Source of the DNA: Galactobacter caseinivorans
GTDB taxonomy: Bacteria > Actinomycetota > Actinomycetes > Actinomycetales > Micrococcaceae
DNA length: 64,000 bases
NCBI RefSeq assembly: GCF_003640665.1
Contig: NZ_QQXL01000007.1
Span: forward strand, 1 to 64,000
Direction: 5' to 3'
The stretch's first letter is position 1. Each line of letters begins with the position of its first letter. The notes beneath the pieces are model-generated. The model saw nothing but the letters and a program-made list of their open reading frames with translations, was not told where the DNA came from and did no database searches. The position numbers were made by a program, and so were the translations under genes. Shown piece by piece: positions 32,300 to 41,400 of the stretch.

Positions 32300-32344
32300 G
32301 CTAGGTCAGCGTCGGCGGTAGCCGGCGACGAGAGGAGCAGCACT

Positions 32345-33619
32345 GTGCAGGTACGCGAGGTCGTCAACTCGGCCCTAAAGTCCGAGGCGTGGAAGCGCAC
32401 CAGCCAGTGGATCCGCGGCACTACGGGGCGCGGCCCCGCCGCAGGACACGAGCTGGACGGGGTGAAGGTCCCTGCCCAGGTGGTGGTCTACTTCGGGGAC
32501 GACGCGGAGAAGATTTACCAGATCCAGCAGTGGATCCCGGTGCTGGAACGCCTGAACCAGACGCGCCCGGTGGTGCTCGTCTTCCGTAAGCTCTCCGCGC
32601 TGCGCGCCACCAAGTCCATGACCGCCCTACCCAAGATCTTTGTGCGGCGCTTCGAGGACCTGATGAGCCTGTACGGGGAAAACGAATACAAGCTGGCGCT
32701 GTACGTGAACAACGGCGTCAACAACTTCCAGTCCATCAATGAGGCGCACGCGGTCCACGTGCACGTCAACCACGGGGAATCAGACAAGATCTCCATGGTG
32801 GCCAATCAGGTCAAGGCCTACGACCGGGTGTTTGTGGCCGGTCCCGCCGCCGTGGCCCGCCACGAGCGCGTCCTCTTCGACTTTGACATGAACCATCTGG
32901 AGACCGTGGGGCGCCCGCAGCTGGACATCGAGTTCCCCGCGGAACTTGACCCAGTTCCCGGCCTGCGCACCGTGATGTACGCGCCCACGTGGTCGGGGGA
33001 GAACGAGGCCAACAACTACACCTCGCTTGACCTCTACGGCCGCGCCATCGTCAAGACTCTGCTGGGTGCGGACGACGTCCGGGTGGTCTACAAACCCCAC
33101 CCACGCGTCGCGGATGCGGACGACGCCGCGGTGCGGGCTGCGCACGAATGGATCGTTGCGCAGTTGAAGAGTGACAAGGCGAACACCGGCCGCGCGCACG
33201 AGGTGCGCATGGAGGGCAACATCCTTGCCATGTTCGATGCGGTGGAGGCGATGATCACGGACGTTTCCTCCGTGGGCCTCGACTTCCTCTACACCCACCC
33301 GGAGAAGCCGCTGGTGCTCACCGATCGGCGCAGCGACCCGGAGGCGCTGGCGGAGGAGGCCCCGGTCTCTCGCGGGTGCGCCGTGGTGGATGCCACCTCG
33401 GTGCAGGACGTGAAGTCGCTGCTGCGCGGCGCCATTCGCCAGGATCAGTTCCAGGAGGAGCGGGCCCGGATCCGCACCTTCTACTTTGGCGATGTGCAGC
33501 GTGGGGACTCCACGGCGCTGTTCACCGGTGCCATTGAGCGTCTCATCGAGGAACGCGGGGCGCAGGTCATTGATCGCCGCGCCCGCTTTGGTGAGTCCGC
33601 CAGCGTCGTCGGCGAGTAG
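32345..33619 (+). CDS. Divergent CDP-glycerol glycerophosphotransferase-like protein (paralogue)
   Basis: The 424-residue product is a paralogue of the preceding one: VYFGDDAEKIYQIQQWIPVL at the N terminus, HVNHGESDKISMVANQVKAY, VFVAGPAAVARHE, VGRPQLDIEF, VMYAPTWSGENEAN, VYKPHPRV and ITDVSSVGLDFLY. GAGGAG precedes the GTG start. The HGES[ED]K[VI]SM block is identical in pattern between the two and differs from canonical TagF. It is the last gene of the polymer locus; yceD follows with its own promoter. Confidence 0.75.
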   Translation: MQVREVVNSALKSEAWKRTSQWIRGTTGRGPAAGHELDGVKVPAQVVVYFGDDAEKIYQIQQWIPVLERLNQTRPVVLVFRKLSALRATKSMTALPKIFVRRFEDLMSLYGENEYKLALYVNNGVNNFQSINEAHAVHVHVNHGESDKISMVANQVKAYDRVFVAGPAAVARHERVLFDFDMNHLETVGRPQLDIEFPAELDPVPGLRTVMYAPTWSGENEANNYTSLDLYGRAIVKTLLGADDVRVVYKPHPRVADADDAAVRAAHEWIVAQLKSDKANTGRAHEVRMEGNILAMFDAVEAMITDVSSVGLDFLYTHPEKPLVLTDRRSDPEALAEEAPVSRGCAVVDATSVQDVKSLLRGAIRQDQFQEERARIRTFYFGDVQRGDSTALFTGAIERLIEERGAQVIDRRARFGESASVVGE

Positions 33620-33681
33620 TGAGGCGCGCCACAGCGCGCCACGCCACGCCCGAGGCGTTTGGAGCGAGGGCTGGCGCGGGA

Positions 33682-33687
33682 TAGACT
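33682..33687 (+). promoter_or_regulatory. Putative -10 box (TAGACT) of yceD-rpmF-rnc-mutM
   Basis: TAGACT 45 bases ahead of the yceD ATG marks the return to housekeeping genes. It is identical to the boxes ahead of DAK, tagG and smc. Confidence 0.55.
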
Positions 33688-33731
33688 GATGTGTCGGTTT
33701 GTGTTTGTCGATCCAAGGAGTCACGGGAATC

Positions 33732-34334
33732 ATGGGTGTTAAAGCGCGCTCTACTGCGCTTAATCCTGCTTCCAAGTGGGTCTTTAACGTGCGAGACCTG
33801 GTCAATGCGGCCGGAATCATGCGTGAGGAGACGCTGACGCTCCCGGCGCCCGTTGAAATGGGCGTCGCGATGATCGGAGTTCAGGAAGGCTCACCAGTTG
33901 AGCTGGACCTGAGGTTCGAGGCCGTGCACGAGGGGGTCCTGGTGACCGGTACCGCCTCCGTCCATGTGACGGGGGAGTGTGGGCGCTGCCTGGACCCTAT
34001 CGCGTACGACCTGGAAGCCGACGTGCAGGAACTCTTCTTCCTCCAGAAGGAAACTTCGGGGAAGGAAGAGGATTCCGAGCAGTTTGTCGTGGTGAATGAT
34101 GAGCTGGACCTGGAGCCTGTGCTCCGGGACGCGATCGTGACCCTCCTGCCGTTCCAGCCCGTCTGCCGGGAAGAATGTCAGGGCCTGTGCTCCGAATGCG
34201 GAGTGCGGTTGGACGAGAACCCCGGGCATCACCATGACGTGGTGGACCCGCGCTGGGCGGCCCTTCAGGGCCTAGCCGGCGCCGTTGCCAAATCGGCGAC
34301 GGAGACCAAGAGCAACGAGATGGAAGAGAGATAG
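33732..34334 (+). CDS. YceD/DUF177 family metal-binding protein
   Basis: This 200-residue protein is of the DUF177 family, linked to 23S rRNA maturation in bacteria and plastids and nearly always next to rpmF. It has [15 protein letters not shown] and a C-terminal cysteine set [22 protein letters not shown], which looks metal-binding, and an acidic middle (KEEDSEQ). AAGGAG (33715-33720) lies eleven bases before ATG 33732; an upstream in-frame TTG is less likely. rpmF begins two bases after the stop. Confidence 0.9.
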   Translation: MGVKARSTALNPASKWVFNVRDLVNAAGIMREETLTLPAPVEMGVAMIGVQEGSPVELDLRFEAVHEGVLVTGTASVHVTGECGRCLDPIAYDLEADVQELFFLQKETSGKEEDSEQFVVVNDELDLEPVLRDAIVTLLPFQPVCREECQGLCSECGVRLDENPGHHHDVVDPRWAALQGLAGAVAKSATETKSNEMEER

Positions 34335-34336
34335 CC

Positions 34337-34540
34337 GTGGCTGTTCCGAAGCGGAAGATGTCCCGCGCGAATACCCGCGCCCGCCGTTCCCAGTGGAAGG
34401 CCACCGCGCCGACCCTGGTGAAGACCGTCGAGAACGGCCGCGTGACCTACAGCCTGCCGCACCAGGCCAAGGTCGTGACGGATTCCAATGGCACCGAGCT
34501 GTTCCTTGAATACAAGGGGCGCAAGGTCGCTGACGCCTGA
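34337..34540 (+). CDS. rpmF: 50S ribosomal protein bL32 (cysteine-free form)
   Basis: The 67-residue protein opens with the bL32 signature [20 protein letters not shown]. The zinc-binding C-x2-C pairs of C+ bL32 are absent: the C-terminal half ([18 protein letters not shown]) has no cysteine. This is the C- form typical of Micrococcaceae-like genomes and independent of zinc. The GTG start follows yceD by two bases. Confidence 0.95.
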   Translation: MAVPKRKMSRANTRARRSQWKATAPTLVKTVENGRVTYSLPHQAKVVTDSNGTELFLEYKGRKVADA

Positions 34541-34548
34541 GCGCGTTG

Positions 34549-35271
34549 ATGACTGAACAACAGTTGCTAGCGGAGCGCCTCGGGGTCAACATTGATCCTG
34601 AGACGCTCCGTTTGGCGTTAACACACCGCTCGTACGCCTACGAGAACGGCGGGCTGCCCACGAATGAGCGCCTGGAGTTCCTGGGCGATTCTGTGCTGGG
34701 CTTTTCCGTGACGGGTCACCTGTACTCGCACTACCCGCACCTGCCGGAGGGTGAGCTGGCCAAGCGCCGCGCCGCCGTCGTCAGCACCCGTGCGCTCGCG
34801 CGCCTGGCGCGGGAGATTGGCGTGGGTGAGTTCATCTTGCTTGGCCACGGAGAGGTACGCACCAACGGACGCGAAAAGTCTTCCATTCTGGCGGACACCA
34901 TGGAGGCGCTCTTTGGCGCCACCTACCTGACGGGCGGCCTGGAGCCGGCCCGTGATCTGGTGCTGCGACTTGTTCTTCCGTTGTTGCGTGAAGTGGACGA
35001 GTCCGGGGCCGGCACAGACTGGAAGACCTCCATCCAGGAGGCCGCAGCGGAGCATCACCTGGGTCAGGTGCGCTACGACGTCACCGGCGAGGGGCCGGAT
35101 CACGCTCGGGTCTATCACGCCATTCTGCGCATCGGCGAGGCCAGCTATGCGGGCGGAACCGGCAATTCCAAGAAGGAAGCGGAGCAGGAAGCCGCCGAGG
35201 CCTCCTGGAAGATCCTGAGCGCCGACCTGGCAGCCAAGCAGGCCGGTTCCCGAGGCTCCAAGAAGTCCTAG
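34549..35271 (+). CDS. rnc: Ribonuclease III
   Basis: RNase III cleaves double-stranded RNA, including rRNA precursors. The 240-residue product has the catalytic signature [16 protein letters not shown], the second metal site [14 protein letters not shown] and a C-terminal double-stranded RNA-binding domain ([19 protein letters not shown] ... [18 protein letters not shown]). ATG 34549 is preferred to the TTG three bases earlier. mutM starts one base after the stop. Confidence 0.95.
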   Translation: MTEQQLLAERLGVNIDPETLRLALTHRSYAYENGGLPTNERLEFLGDSVLGFSVTGHLYSHYPHLPEGELAKRRAAVVSTRALARLAREIGVGEFILLGHGEVRTNGREKSSILADTMEALFGATYLTGGLEPARDLVLRLVLPLLREVDESGAGTDWKTSIQEAAAEHHLGQVRYDVTGEGPDHARVYHAILRIGEASYAGGTGNSKKEAEQEAAEASWKILSADLAAKQAGSRGSKKS

Positions 35272-35272
35272 C

Positions 35273-36235
35273 GTGCCGGAGCTGCCAGAGGTTGAGGTAG
35301 TCCGCCGCGGCCTGGAAACCTGGGTGGTTGGGCGGCATGTTTTGCGCGCCCGGGTGCTGGATGCCCGCTCCGTGCGCCGGCACCAGGACGGACCGCAGGA
35401 CTTTGAGCTCAGCCTGAGCGGCGCCACGGTGGGTGCCGCGGTGCGCCGCGGCAAGTTCCTCTGGCTGCCGCTGAGTGCGCCAGACCCCCTGCCCGACGCC
35501 GCGGCTGGGGTGGCGCTGGTGGCGCACCTTGGCATGTCGGGACAGTTGCTGGTGGAGAACGCCGGGCAGCCACAGGAAAAGCACCTGAAGGTCTCGCTGG
35601 ACCTGGCAGACGCGCCAGGGGAGGGCATGAGCGGTGGGGAAGCCGGAGTCCCTGGGGCGGCGGCCGGGACCAGGCAACTGCGCTTTGTTGACCAACGCAT
35701 CTTCGGTGGCATGTGGCTCTCCCCGTTGATCCCCACGCCGGATGGGGGCCCGGGCGGGTGTGGATCCGACGCGGCCAGTTTCCCGGCGGACGCGGCGCAC
35801 ATTGCCCGGGATGTACTGGATCCGCTGACCACTGCGTCCGCGCTCAGAGCCTCCTGGAAGACCAGGCGCGTGAGCGTGAAGACCGCCATTCTGGACCAGT
35901 CGCTGCTGGCCGGCGTCGGGAACATCTACGCAGACGAGGCGCTGTGGCGCACCCGTCTGCACTACCTCACGCCGGTCGCTTCACTCTCTTTGGCCCGCAC
36001 CGCGGAGCTGCTTCAGGCGCTGCGGGACGTCATGGGTGACGCGCTGGAGGCCGGGGGGACCAGCTTTGACGCGCTGTACGTCAACGTGAACGGTGCCTCC
36101 GGCTACTTTGACAGGTCGCTGAACGCCTACGGACAGCAGGGCAAGCCGTGCTCGCGCTGCGGGACCCTGATGGTGCGCGAGAGTTACATGAACCGCGGCT
36201 CGCACTTCTGCCCCACGTGCCAGCGACGGCGTTGA
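35273..36235 (+). CDS. mutM: Formamidopyrimidine-DNA glycosylase
   Basis: MutM (Fpg) removes 8-oxoguanine and other oxidised purines and nicks the abasic site. The 320-residue product starts [14 protein letters not shown] after the initiator, with catalytic Pro and Glu at positions 2 and 3. It has [26 protein letters not shown] (helix-two-turn-helix) and a C-terminal zinc finger [26 protein letters not shown] glycine/alanine-rich insert at about residues 115-170 makes it longer than the usual 270-290 residues. The GTG start is fixed by the need for Pro2. Confidence 0.95.
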   Translation: MPELPEVEVVRRGLETWVVGRHVLRARVLDARSVRRHQDGPQDFELSLSGATVGAAVRRGKFLWLPLSAPDPLPDAAAGVALVAHLGMSGQLLVENAGQPQEKHLKVSLDLADAPGEGMSGGEAGVPGAAAGTRQLRFVDQRIFGGMWLSPLIPTPDGGPGGCGSDAASFPADAAHIARDVLDPLTTASALRASWKTRRVSVKTAILDQSLLAGVGNIYADEALWRTRLHYLTPVASLSLARTAELLQALRDVMGDALEAGGTSFDALYVNVNGASGYFDRSLNAYGQQGKPCSRCGTLMVRESYMNRGSHFCPTCQRRR

Positions 36236-36254
36236 CCGCCTGTGCGCCGGCTGG

Positions 36255-37454
36255 CTAATCAGTCATCGGCACGTTGACGTCCGCCGCCCACTTCCTGATG
36301 GCCTTGCGCTCGGAAGCGTTGCAGACGTAGCCATATCCCACCCAGGCATTGCCTTGCTTGAGGTCAGGCTCGTCGAGGTACTCGAGTGAGTAGCAATCTG
36401 CCATGGACTCGTGGCTGCCGCGGAACAGGCCCTTCTTCAGGAGCTTGTCCATCTCGCTGGCCTTGGGCCAATTGCGCTCCTCGTCCACGACCTGATAAAC
36501 GTGAGCCATCTCGTGAACCACGATCATCTTTTGTGACCATTGCCCAAAGGTTCCATCGCGGCGCCGAAGGTGAATCTTGGCCTTGTTGTCTTTGACGCAG
36601 CCACCGATTTTCATATCGCCCTTCAGCTTGGAATTGCACGCGGTGGTGGCGTCCCAGGACAGCGCGACAAATCCGTCCGCGCTGTCATCGACATACTGCT
36701 CAATGCTGGTTCCAGAGGAGTTTCCTCGACGCTTCTTGGCGGCTGCGATGGCCTTCTCGAGGCTCTCAAGGTGCTGGCGTGCCTCGGTTGCGGCCTTCTT
36801 GGCATTGGACTCGGAGAGCCCGGACTGGCTCAGGTACCCCTCTAGGTAGCGGAATCTCCTCTCGTTGGTCACGAGCGGAGCCACGGGGTTGCCGTTGAGC
36901 TTGGCGGCCAAGGTGTTGAACTTGTCCCTGTCCTTCTTAAACGCTGCAATGACCTTGGCCACGGGGTCCGTGCTTGGTGCGGAAGGGGCCGGCTGAGGAG
37001 CCGGACGCGTGGGCAGCGGCTGCCGGCTGGGGAGCGGCGCCCTGTGAGTGGGGATCGGGATCTGCCTGCTTGGCAGGGGCGCCTGCCGGCTGGCCAGCGG
37101 CGTTCGTGGCTGCCGCGTGTCGGGGTCAGACGGCACCAAGGAACTGCTGATAAGAGCCGAGATTAGGGCGACGGCGCCAACCAGCGTGAGTGAGCCGACG
37201 CCAATGACCCAGCCCCATGCGCCGCTGCGCCGCGGGGTCAGCTGCTGGGGCCGCATGCTGTTCGGGTTCACCGCGGCAATCCACTGGCGCAGCTGCGGGT
37301 ACGCCCTGGGGTGCTGGGCAATCAGCGCGTGAAGGTCCCAGCGCCGGGCCGCAATGTCGGCAAGGAGTTGGGGGTGTGCATTCGGGTCGCGTGCGGCGAG
37401 CCAGTCACGATCCGCAGGTCCCATTGCCATGTCCACATGATAGACGTCATCCAC
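36255..37454 (-). CDS. Membrane-anchored protein with LRV-like N terminus and HExxH motif (putative metalloprotease)
   Basis: The 399-residue protein has three parts. Residues about 12-65 resemble variant leucine-rich repeat (LRV) segments (DPNAHPQLLADIAARRWDLH). One membrane helix lies at about 81-103, then a proline-rich linker with repeated PLPSRQ/PIPTHR units (about 117-158). The outer domain (about 165-399) contains a helical stretch and VVHEMAHVY, an HExxH zinc motif at 314-318. HESMADCYSLEYL follows, where Glu349 could be the third ligand. Cysteines at 273, 286, 354 and 378 could form disulfides. The family is not named with confidence. The start may instead be ATG at codon 9 (37430); neither has a good ribosome site. 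Confidence 0.72.
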   Translation of the reverse strand: MDDVYHVDMAMGPADRDWLAARDPNAHPQLLADIAARRWDLHALIAQHPRAYPQLRQWIAAVNPNSMRPQQLTPRRSGAWGWVIGVGSLTLVGAVALISALISSSLVPSDPDTRQPRTPLASRQAPLPSRQIPIPTHRAPLPSRQPLPTRPAPQPAPSAPSTDPVAKVIAAFKKDRDKFNTLAAKLNGNPVAPLVTNERRFRYLEGYLSQSGLSESNAKKAATEARQHLESLEKAIAAAKKRRGNSSGTSIEQYVDDSADGFVALSWDATTACNSKLKGDMKIGGCVKDNKAKIHLRRRDGTFGQWSQKMIVVHEMAHVYQVVDEERNWPKASEMDKLLKKGLFRGSHESMADCYSLEYLDEPDLKQGNAWVGYGYVCNASERKAIRKWAADVNVPMTD

Positions 37455-37522
37455 GGAAGCGCATCAGAGCCGTTTTGCCAGCGTCCTACGCTCAGGCAGA
37501 CGCCGCGGCCAGGGCCCCTCCA

Positions 37523-38257
37523 TCACACGCCGCCGGTGACCCTCAACGTGGTCCCCGAGACGTAGCTGGCCTCCGGGGAGAGGGCGAACGCCACCACCGC
37601 GGCCACCTCCTCCGGCCGCCCAATCCTGCCCATGGGGTGGCGCTGAGCCACCCGCTGGCCCCGGTCGGGGTCCCCGGCGCCCGCATGAATGTCCGTCTCG
37701 ATGGTGGAGGGCGCCACGCCGACCACGCGGATGCCCAGCGCGGCCACCTCCAACGCCAGCCCCGTGGTCAGGGCGTCCACACCAGCCTTGGCCGCCGCGT
37801 AGTGCACATACTCGCCGGGGGAGCCCGTGGCCGCTGCCCCGGAGGACACATTGACCAGCACGCCGCCCTCGGGAAGCAACTGCACCGCGAGCCTGGCCAC
37901 CAGGATCGCGGACGTGAGATTCAGATCTACCACCCGCCGAATCACCTCCACCGGAGTCTGGGCCAGCGTGCCGGTGTGAAGGGTGGCTCCGGCGTTGTTC
38001 ACCACTCCGTCCAGGCCGCCGGACCAGGCCAGGGCCGCCTCAAACAGCTCATCCGGCCCGGTCTCGGTGCCCAGGTCCGCCTGCACCGTGAGGCACCGAA
38101 CGCCCAGCTGCTCCACCAGCAGTTGCGCCTCCCCGGCGGCGTCCCGGTCCCGTGAGTAGCCCAGCACCAGATCATGCCCGGCAGCGGCCAAGCGCAGCGC
38201 GCACGCCCTGCCGATGCCTCGGGTGCCGCCGGTGATCAAGTACGTTCGCGTTTGCAC
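37523..38257 (-). CDS. Short-chain dehydrogenase/reductase (FabG-like)
   Basis: The 244-residue product is a classical SDR: LITGGTRGIGRACAL (TGxxxGIG), VNNAGATLHTG (NNAG), VNVSSGAAATGSPGEYVHYAAAKAGVDAL (catalytic S, YxxxK) and SYVSGTTLRVTGGV at the C terminus. It probably reduces a 3-oxoacyl or sugar/keto substrate with NADPH; the substrate is unknown. The GTG start lies six bases after a minus-strand TAGGAT box and has no Shine-Dalgarno, so a leaderless start is likely. It is divergent from smc. Confidence 0.88.
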   Translation of the reverse strand: MQTRTYLITGGTRGIGRACALRLAAAGHDLVLGYSRDRDAAGEAQLLVEQLGVRCLTVQADLGTETGPDELFEAALAWSGGLDGVVNNAGATLHTGTLAQTPVEVIRRVVDLNLTSAILVARLAVQLLPEGGVLVNVSSGAAATGSPGEYVHYAAAKAGVDALTTGLALEVAALGIRVVGVAPSTIETDIHAGAGDPDRGQRVAQRHPMGRIGRPEEVAAVVAFALSPEASYVSGTTLRVTGGV

Positions 38258-38263
38258 GCGACG

Positions 38264-38269
38264 ATCCTA
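38264..38269 (-). promoter_or_regulatory. Putative -10 box (TAGGAT) for a leaderless SDR gene
   Basis: TAGGAT on the minus strand ends six bases before the SDR GTG start. This spacing places the transcription start at or beside the start codon. Confidence 0.5.
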
Positions 38270-38339
38270 CGGGGAGCTTCCTGAGGTGAGAAGGGGCGAC
38301 CATCGGCCCGGCGCTGAGCCTGTTGTCAGGGCTCTTGCG

Positions 38340-38345
38340 TAGACT
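38340..38345 (+). promoter_or_regulatory. Putative -10 box (TAGACT) of smc
   Basis: TAGACT is followed by exactly seven bases and then GTG 38353, the start of a short ORF that ends just before smc. The arrangement matches a leaderless promoter. Confidence 0.55.
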
Positions 38346-38352
38346 GAGTCGT

Positions 38353-38409
38353 GTGAAAGCGACCAGTTGCGACCGTGCCACAGCACGTCCGCGCGGACGG
38401 GCTGGCTGA
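38353..38409 (+). CDS. Possible leaderless upstream ORF of smc (18 aa)
   Basis: GTG 38353 opens an 18-codon frame (VKATSCDRATARPRGRAG) ending at TGA 38409, five bases before the TTG start of smc and in another frame. It starts seven bases after a TAGACT -10 box, as a leaderless message would. smc itself has no clear Shine-Dalgarno, so ribosomes finishing this uORF could re-initiate at smc. Small and unproven. Confidence 0.35.
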   Translation: MKATSCDRATARPRGRAG

Positions 38410-38414
38410 GCGCT

Positions 38415-41400
38415 TTGTACCTGAAAACCCTCACGGTTCGTGGCTTTAAGTCCTTTGCCTCCGCCACTACCTTCGAATTTGAGCCCGGCGTCACCGCGGT
38501 GGTGGGACCCAACGGTTCCGGCAAATCCAACGTGGTGGACGCCCTGGCCTGGGTCATGGGAGAGCAGGGCGCCAAGACCCTACGCGGCGGCAAGATGGAA
38601 GATGTCATCTTTGCCGGCACCTCTGATCGCCCCGCGCTGGGCCGCGCCCAGGTCACGCTGACCATCGACAACACGGACGGCGCGCTGCCGATCGAGTACA
38701 CCGAGGTCACGATCAGCCGCACGCTCTTTCGCTCCGGCGGCTCCGAGTACGCCATCAATGGGTCCCCGTGCCGCCTCCTGGACATTCAGGAGCTGCTCTC
38801 AGATTCCGGCCTTGGCCGCGAAATGCACGTCATTGTGGGGCAGGGCCAGCTTGACCGGGTCCTGCGCGCCACCCCTGAGGATCGCCGCGGCTTCATCGAG
38901 GAGGCCGCCGGCATCCTCAAACACCGCCGGCGCAAGGAGAAGACGCTTCGCAAGCTGGACGCCACGCAGGCCAATCTGCAGCGCCTGGAGGACCTGACTC
39001 AGGAGATTGGCAAGCAACTCAAGCCCCTGGGTAAGCAGGCCGCGGCCGCCCGGCGCGCGCGCACCGTCCAGGCCACCGTCCGGGATGCCCGCGCCCGCTT
39101 GCTTGCCGATGACCTGGTGGGATTAGAGGATCAGGCCAAGACCGCTCGCGAGGCGTTGGAACAGCTCGAGGAGCTACGCAGGGCGGCCGCGCAGGCCCAG
39201 GAGGGCGCGGCTGGAGAGGTGGCCCGCCTGGAGGCGGAGGCCGCGCGCAGCGCCCCGGAGACGGCGGCGGCCCGCACCACCTGGTATGAGTTGGCCCGGC
39301 TGCAGGAACGCTTTAAGGCCCTGGGTTCGCTGGCTCAGGAGCGCCGCCGGTTACTTGGCGCCACGGAGGAGCCGGTGGGAGGAGAGGATCCCGACCGCCT
39401 GGAGCACCGCGCGGCCCAGAGCGCGCAGGAGGCGCAGCAGGCGGAGCAGGCGGTGGAGATGGCGGCGGCAGCCCTGACGGAGGCCGGCACCGCACGCGGG
39501 GCGGCGGAGAGCGCCCAGGCGCAGGAGGATGCGCGGCTCACGGCCCTGCTGCGGGCGGTTGCGGACCGCCGCGAGGGGCTGGCGCGCCTGGCCGGGCAGG
39601 TCGGAACGGCGCGTCAACGGGTGGAATCCAGCGAGGGTGAGCGCCTGCGCGCCGCCCAGCAGCGCGACGCGGCACGGCAGCGCCACGACGAGGCGAGCCA
39701 GGCCCTTGGCGGTGCGCAGGAGGCGGCCACGGACGCCTCCGCACAGGCCACCGAGCCCACGCAGCGGGTGGCCCGCGAGCGCGAACTCTTGCGCGCCGCA
39801 CGGGCAGAACTGACTCAGGCCCGCGAGGCGGTGGGGCCCCTCGCGGAGCGTCGAGCCGCGTTGGAGGCGCGGGTCCAGGTGTTGGGGGAGTCCCTCCCCG
39901 GAATCGAGGGCGCCCAGGAGCTGCTGCGCCCGCACGCCGAGCGTCTGCTGGGCGTCCTGGGAGACAAGATCACGGTGCGGGCCGGCGCGGAGGCCGCCGT
40001 GCAGGCCGCCCTGGCCGGCGCGGAGCGTGGGGTGATTGCGGCGGACCCCCAGCTGCTCCTCGACGTGGCCGACGCCGCGGCGTCGGGTGTCGCGGGTAGC
40101 GTCCGGTTGCTTGGCGCCGGCTCCGCGACGGAGCAGGCTTCCTGGCCCACGGGGCTTGGCCGAGTGAGCGAACTGCTGACCGCGGACCAGGAGGCGGCCG
40201 GGATCGTTGACGCGCTCCTGAGCGGGATTGCCTGGGCGCCGAGCGACGCGGAGGCGGCGCAGGCCGCCCGCGAGCACGGGCTGGTGGTGGTGACCATGGA
40301 CGGGCACCGCTGGGACCCCAACGGGGTCAGCATCGGCGCCGGAAACGACACGGCGCTGCTGGTCCGCCGCCGCTCGCTGGAGGAGGCGGGCACCGAACTC
40401 GAAGCCGCCCGGACGGCGGAGGCCGCGGCTCGCACCCTCGCGGCGGAGCACGCCCCCGCCGTGGACGCCGCCCAGGCCCGGCTGGCGGACGCGGAGCACC
40501 ACGCCCGCGCGGCCGCGGACGCCTCGCGGGCAGCGGGAGCGGAGGCCCAACGGCTGGAGTCGCTGAGCTTGCACTCGGCCCAAGACGCGCAGCGCGCCAC
40601 CCTGGCGGAGGCCAAGGCGGCGGAGCAGGTGGCACTGGCGCACACCGCCCTGGCGGAGCTGATGGAACGGCTGGAGGCGGCACAGGCCGTTCCGGCAGAG
40701 CAGGAACCCTCCACGGCGGATCGCGACCGGCTGGCCCACGCCGCCGTGGACTCGCGCGCGGCGGAGGTGGAGGCCCGCCTCTCCCTGCGCACCGCGGAGG
40801 AGGGCGCCCGGCGCCTGCGCGAGAGGGAACGCGCCCTGCTGCGCGCAGCGGAGGCAGAGCGCCGCGCCCGCGAGGAGGCACAGCGTCGCGCGGCCCAGCG
40901 CGCCCGCAAGGCGGCCCGCGCGGAGACGGTGGCACACGCCGTCGAGCAGGCATTGCGCCCCCTTGGTGCGTCCGTGGAAGCAGCCGAACGCGCAGTGCAG
41001 CAGGCGGAGGAGGCGGAGCGCCGCCGGTCGGTGGAGCTGGAGACCAGCCGCGCCCGCCTGAGCGCGGCCAGCGCGGAACTGGCGCGCCTGCTGGAACTGG
41101 CGCACGCGGACGAGCTAGCCGGGGCGGATCGCCAGGCACGCTGGGAGCACCTGGCCGAGCGGGCGCTGAGTGAGCTGAGCATGACGCCGGAGCATCTGGT
41201 GGAGCACTTTGGGCCCCACCGTCCGGTTCCCGTGGAGGAGGAGGGCGGGGACAAGTGGGCAACGCTGCGCCAAGAGGTGGACCAGGACGGCGTGCCGACC
41301 GGGGGAGTGCCCTTTGACAGGACCGAGCAGGAGAAGCGCCTCAAGCGCGCCGAACGCGATCTGAGCACGCTGGGGCGCGTGAACCCGCTGGCGCTGGAAG

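Noticed and set aside
39351-41105. 584-residue open frame on the minus strand inside smc
   Set aside because: It is antisense to the SMC coiled coil, has low-complexity composition and no recognisable motif; long antisense frames are expected in GC-rich coding DNA.
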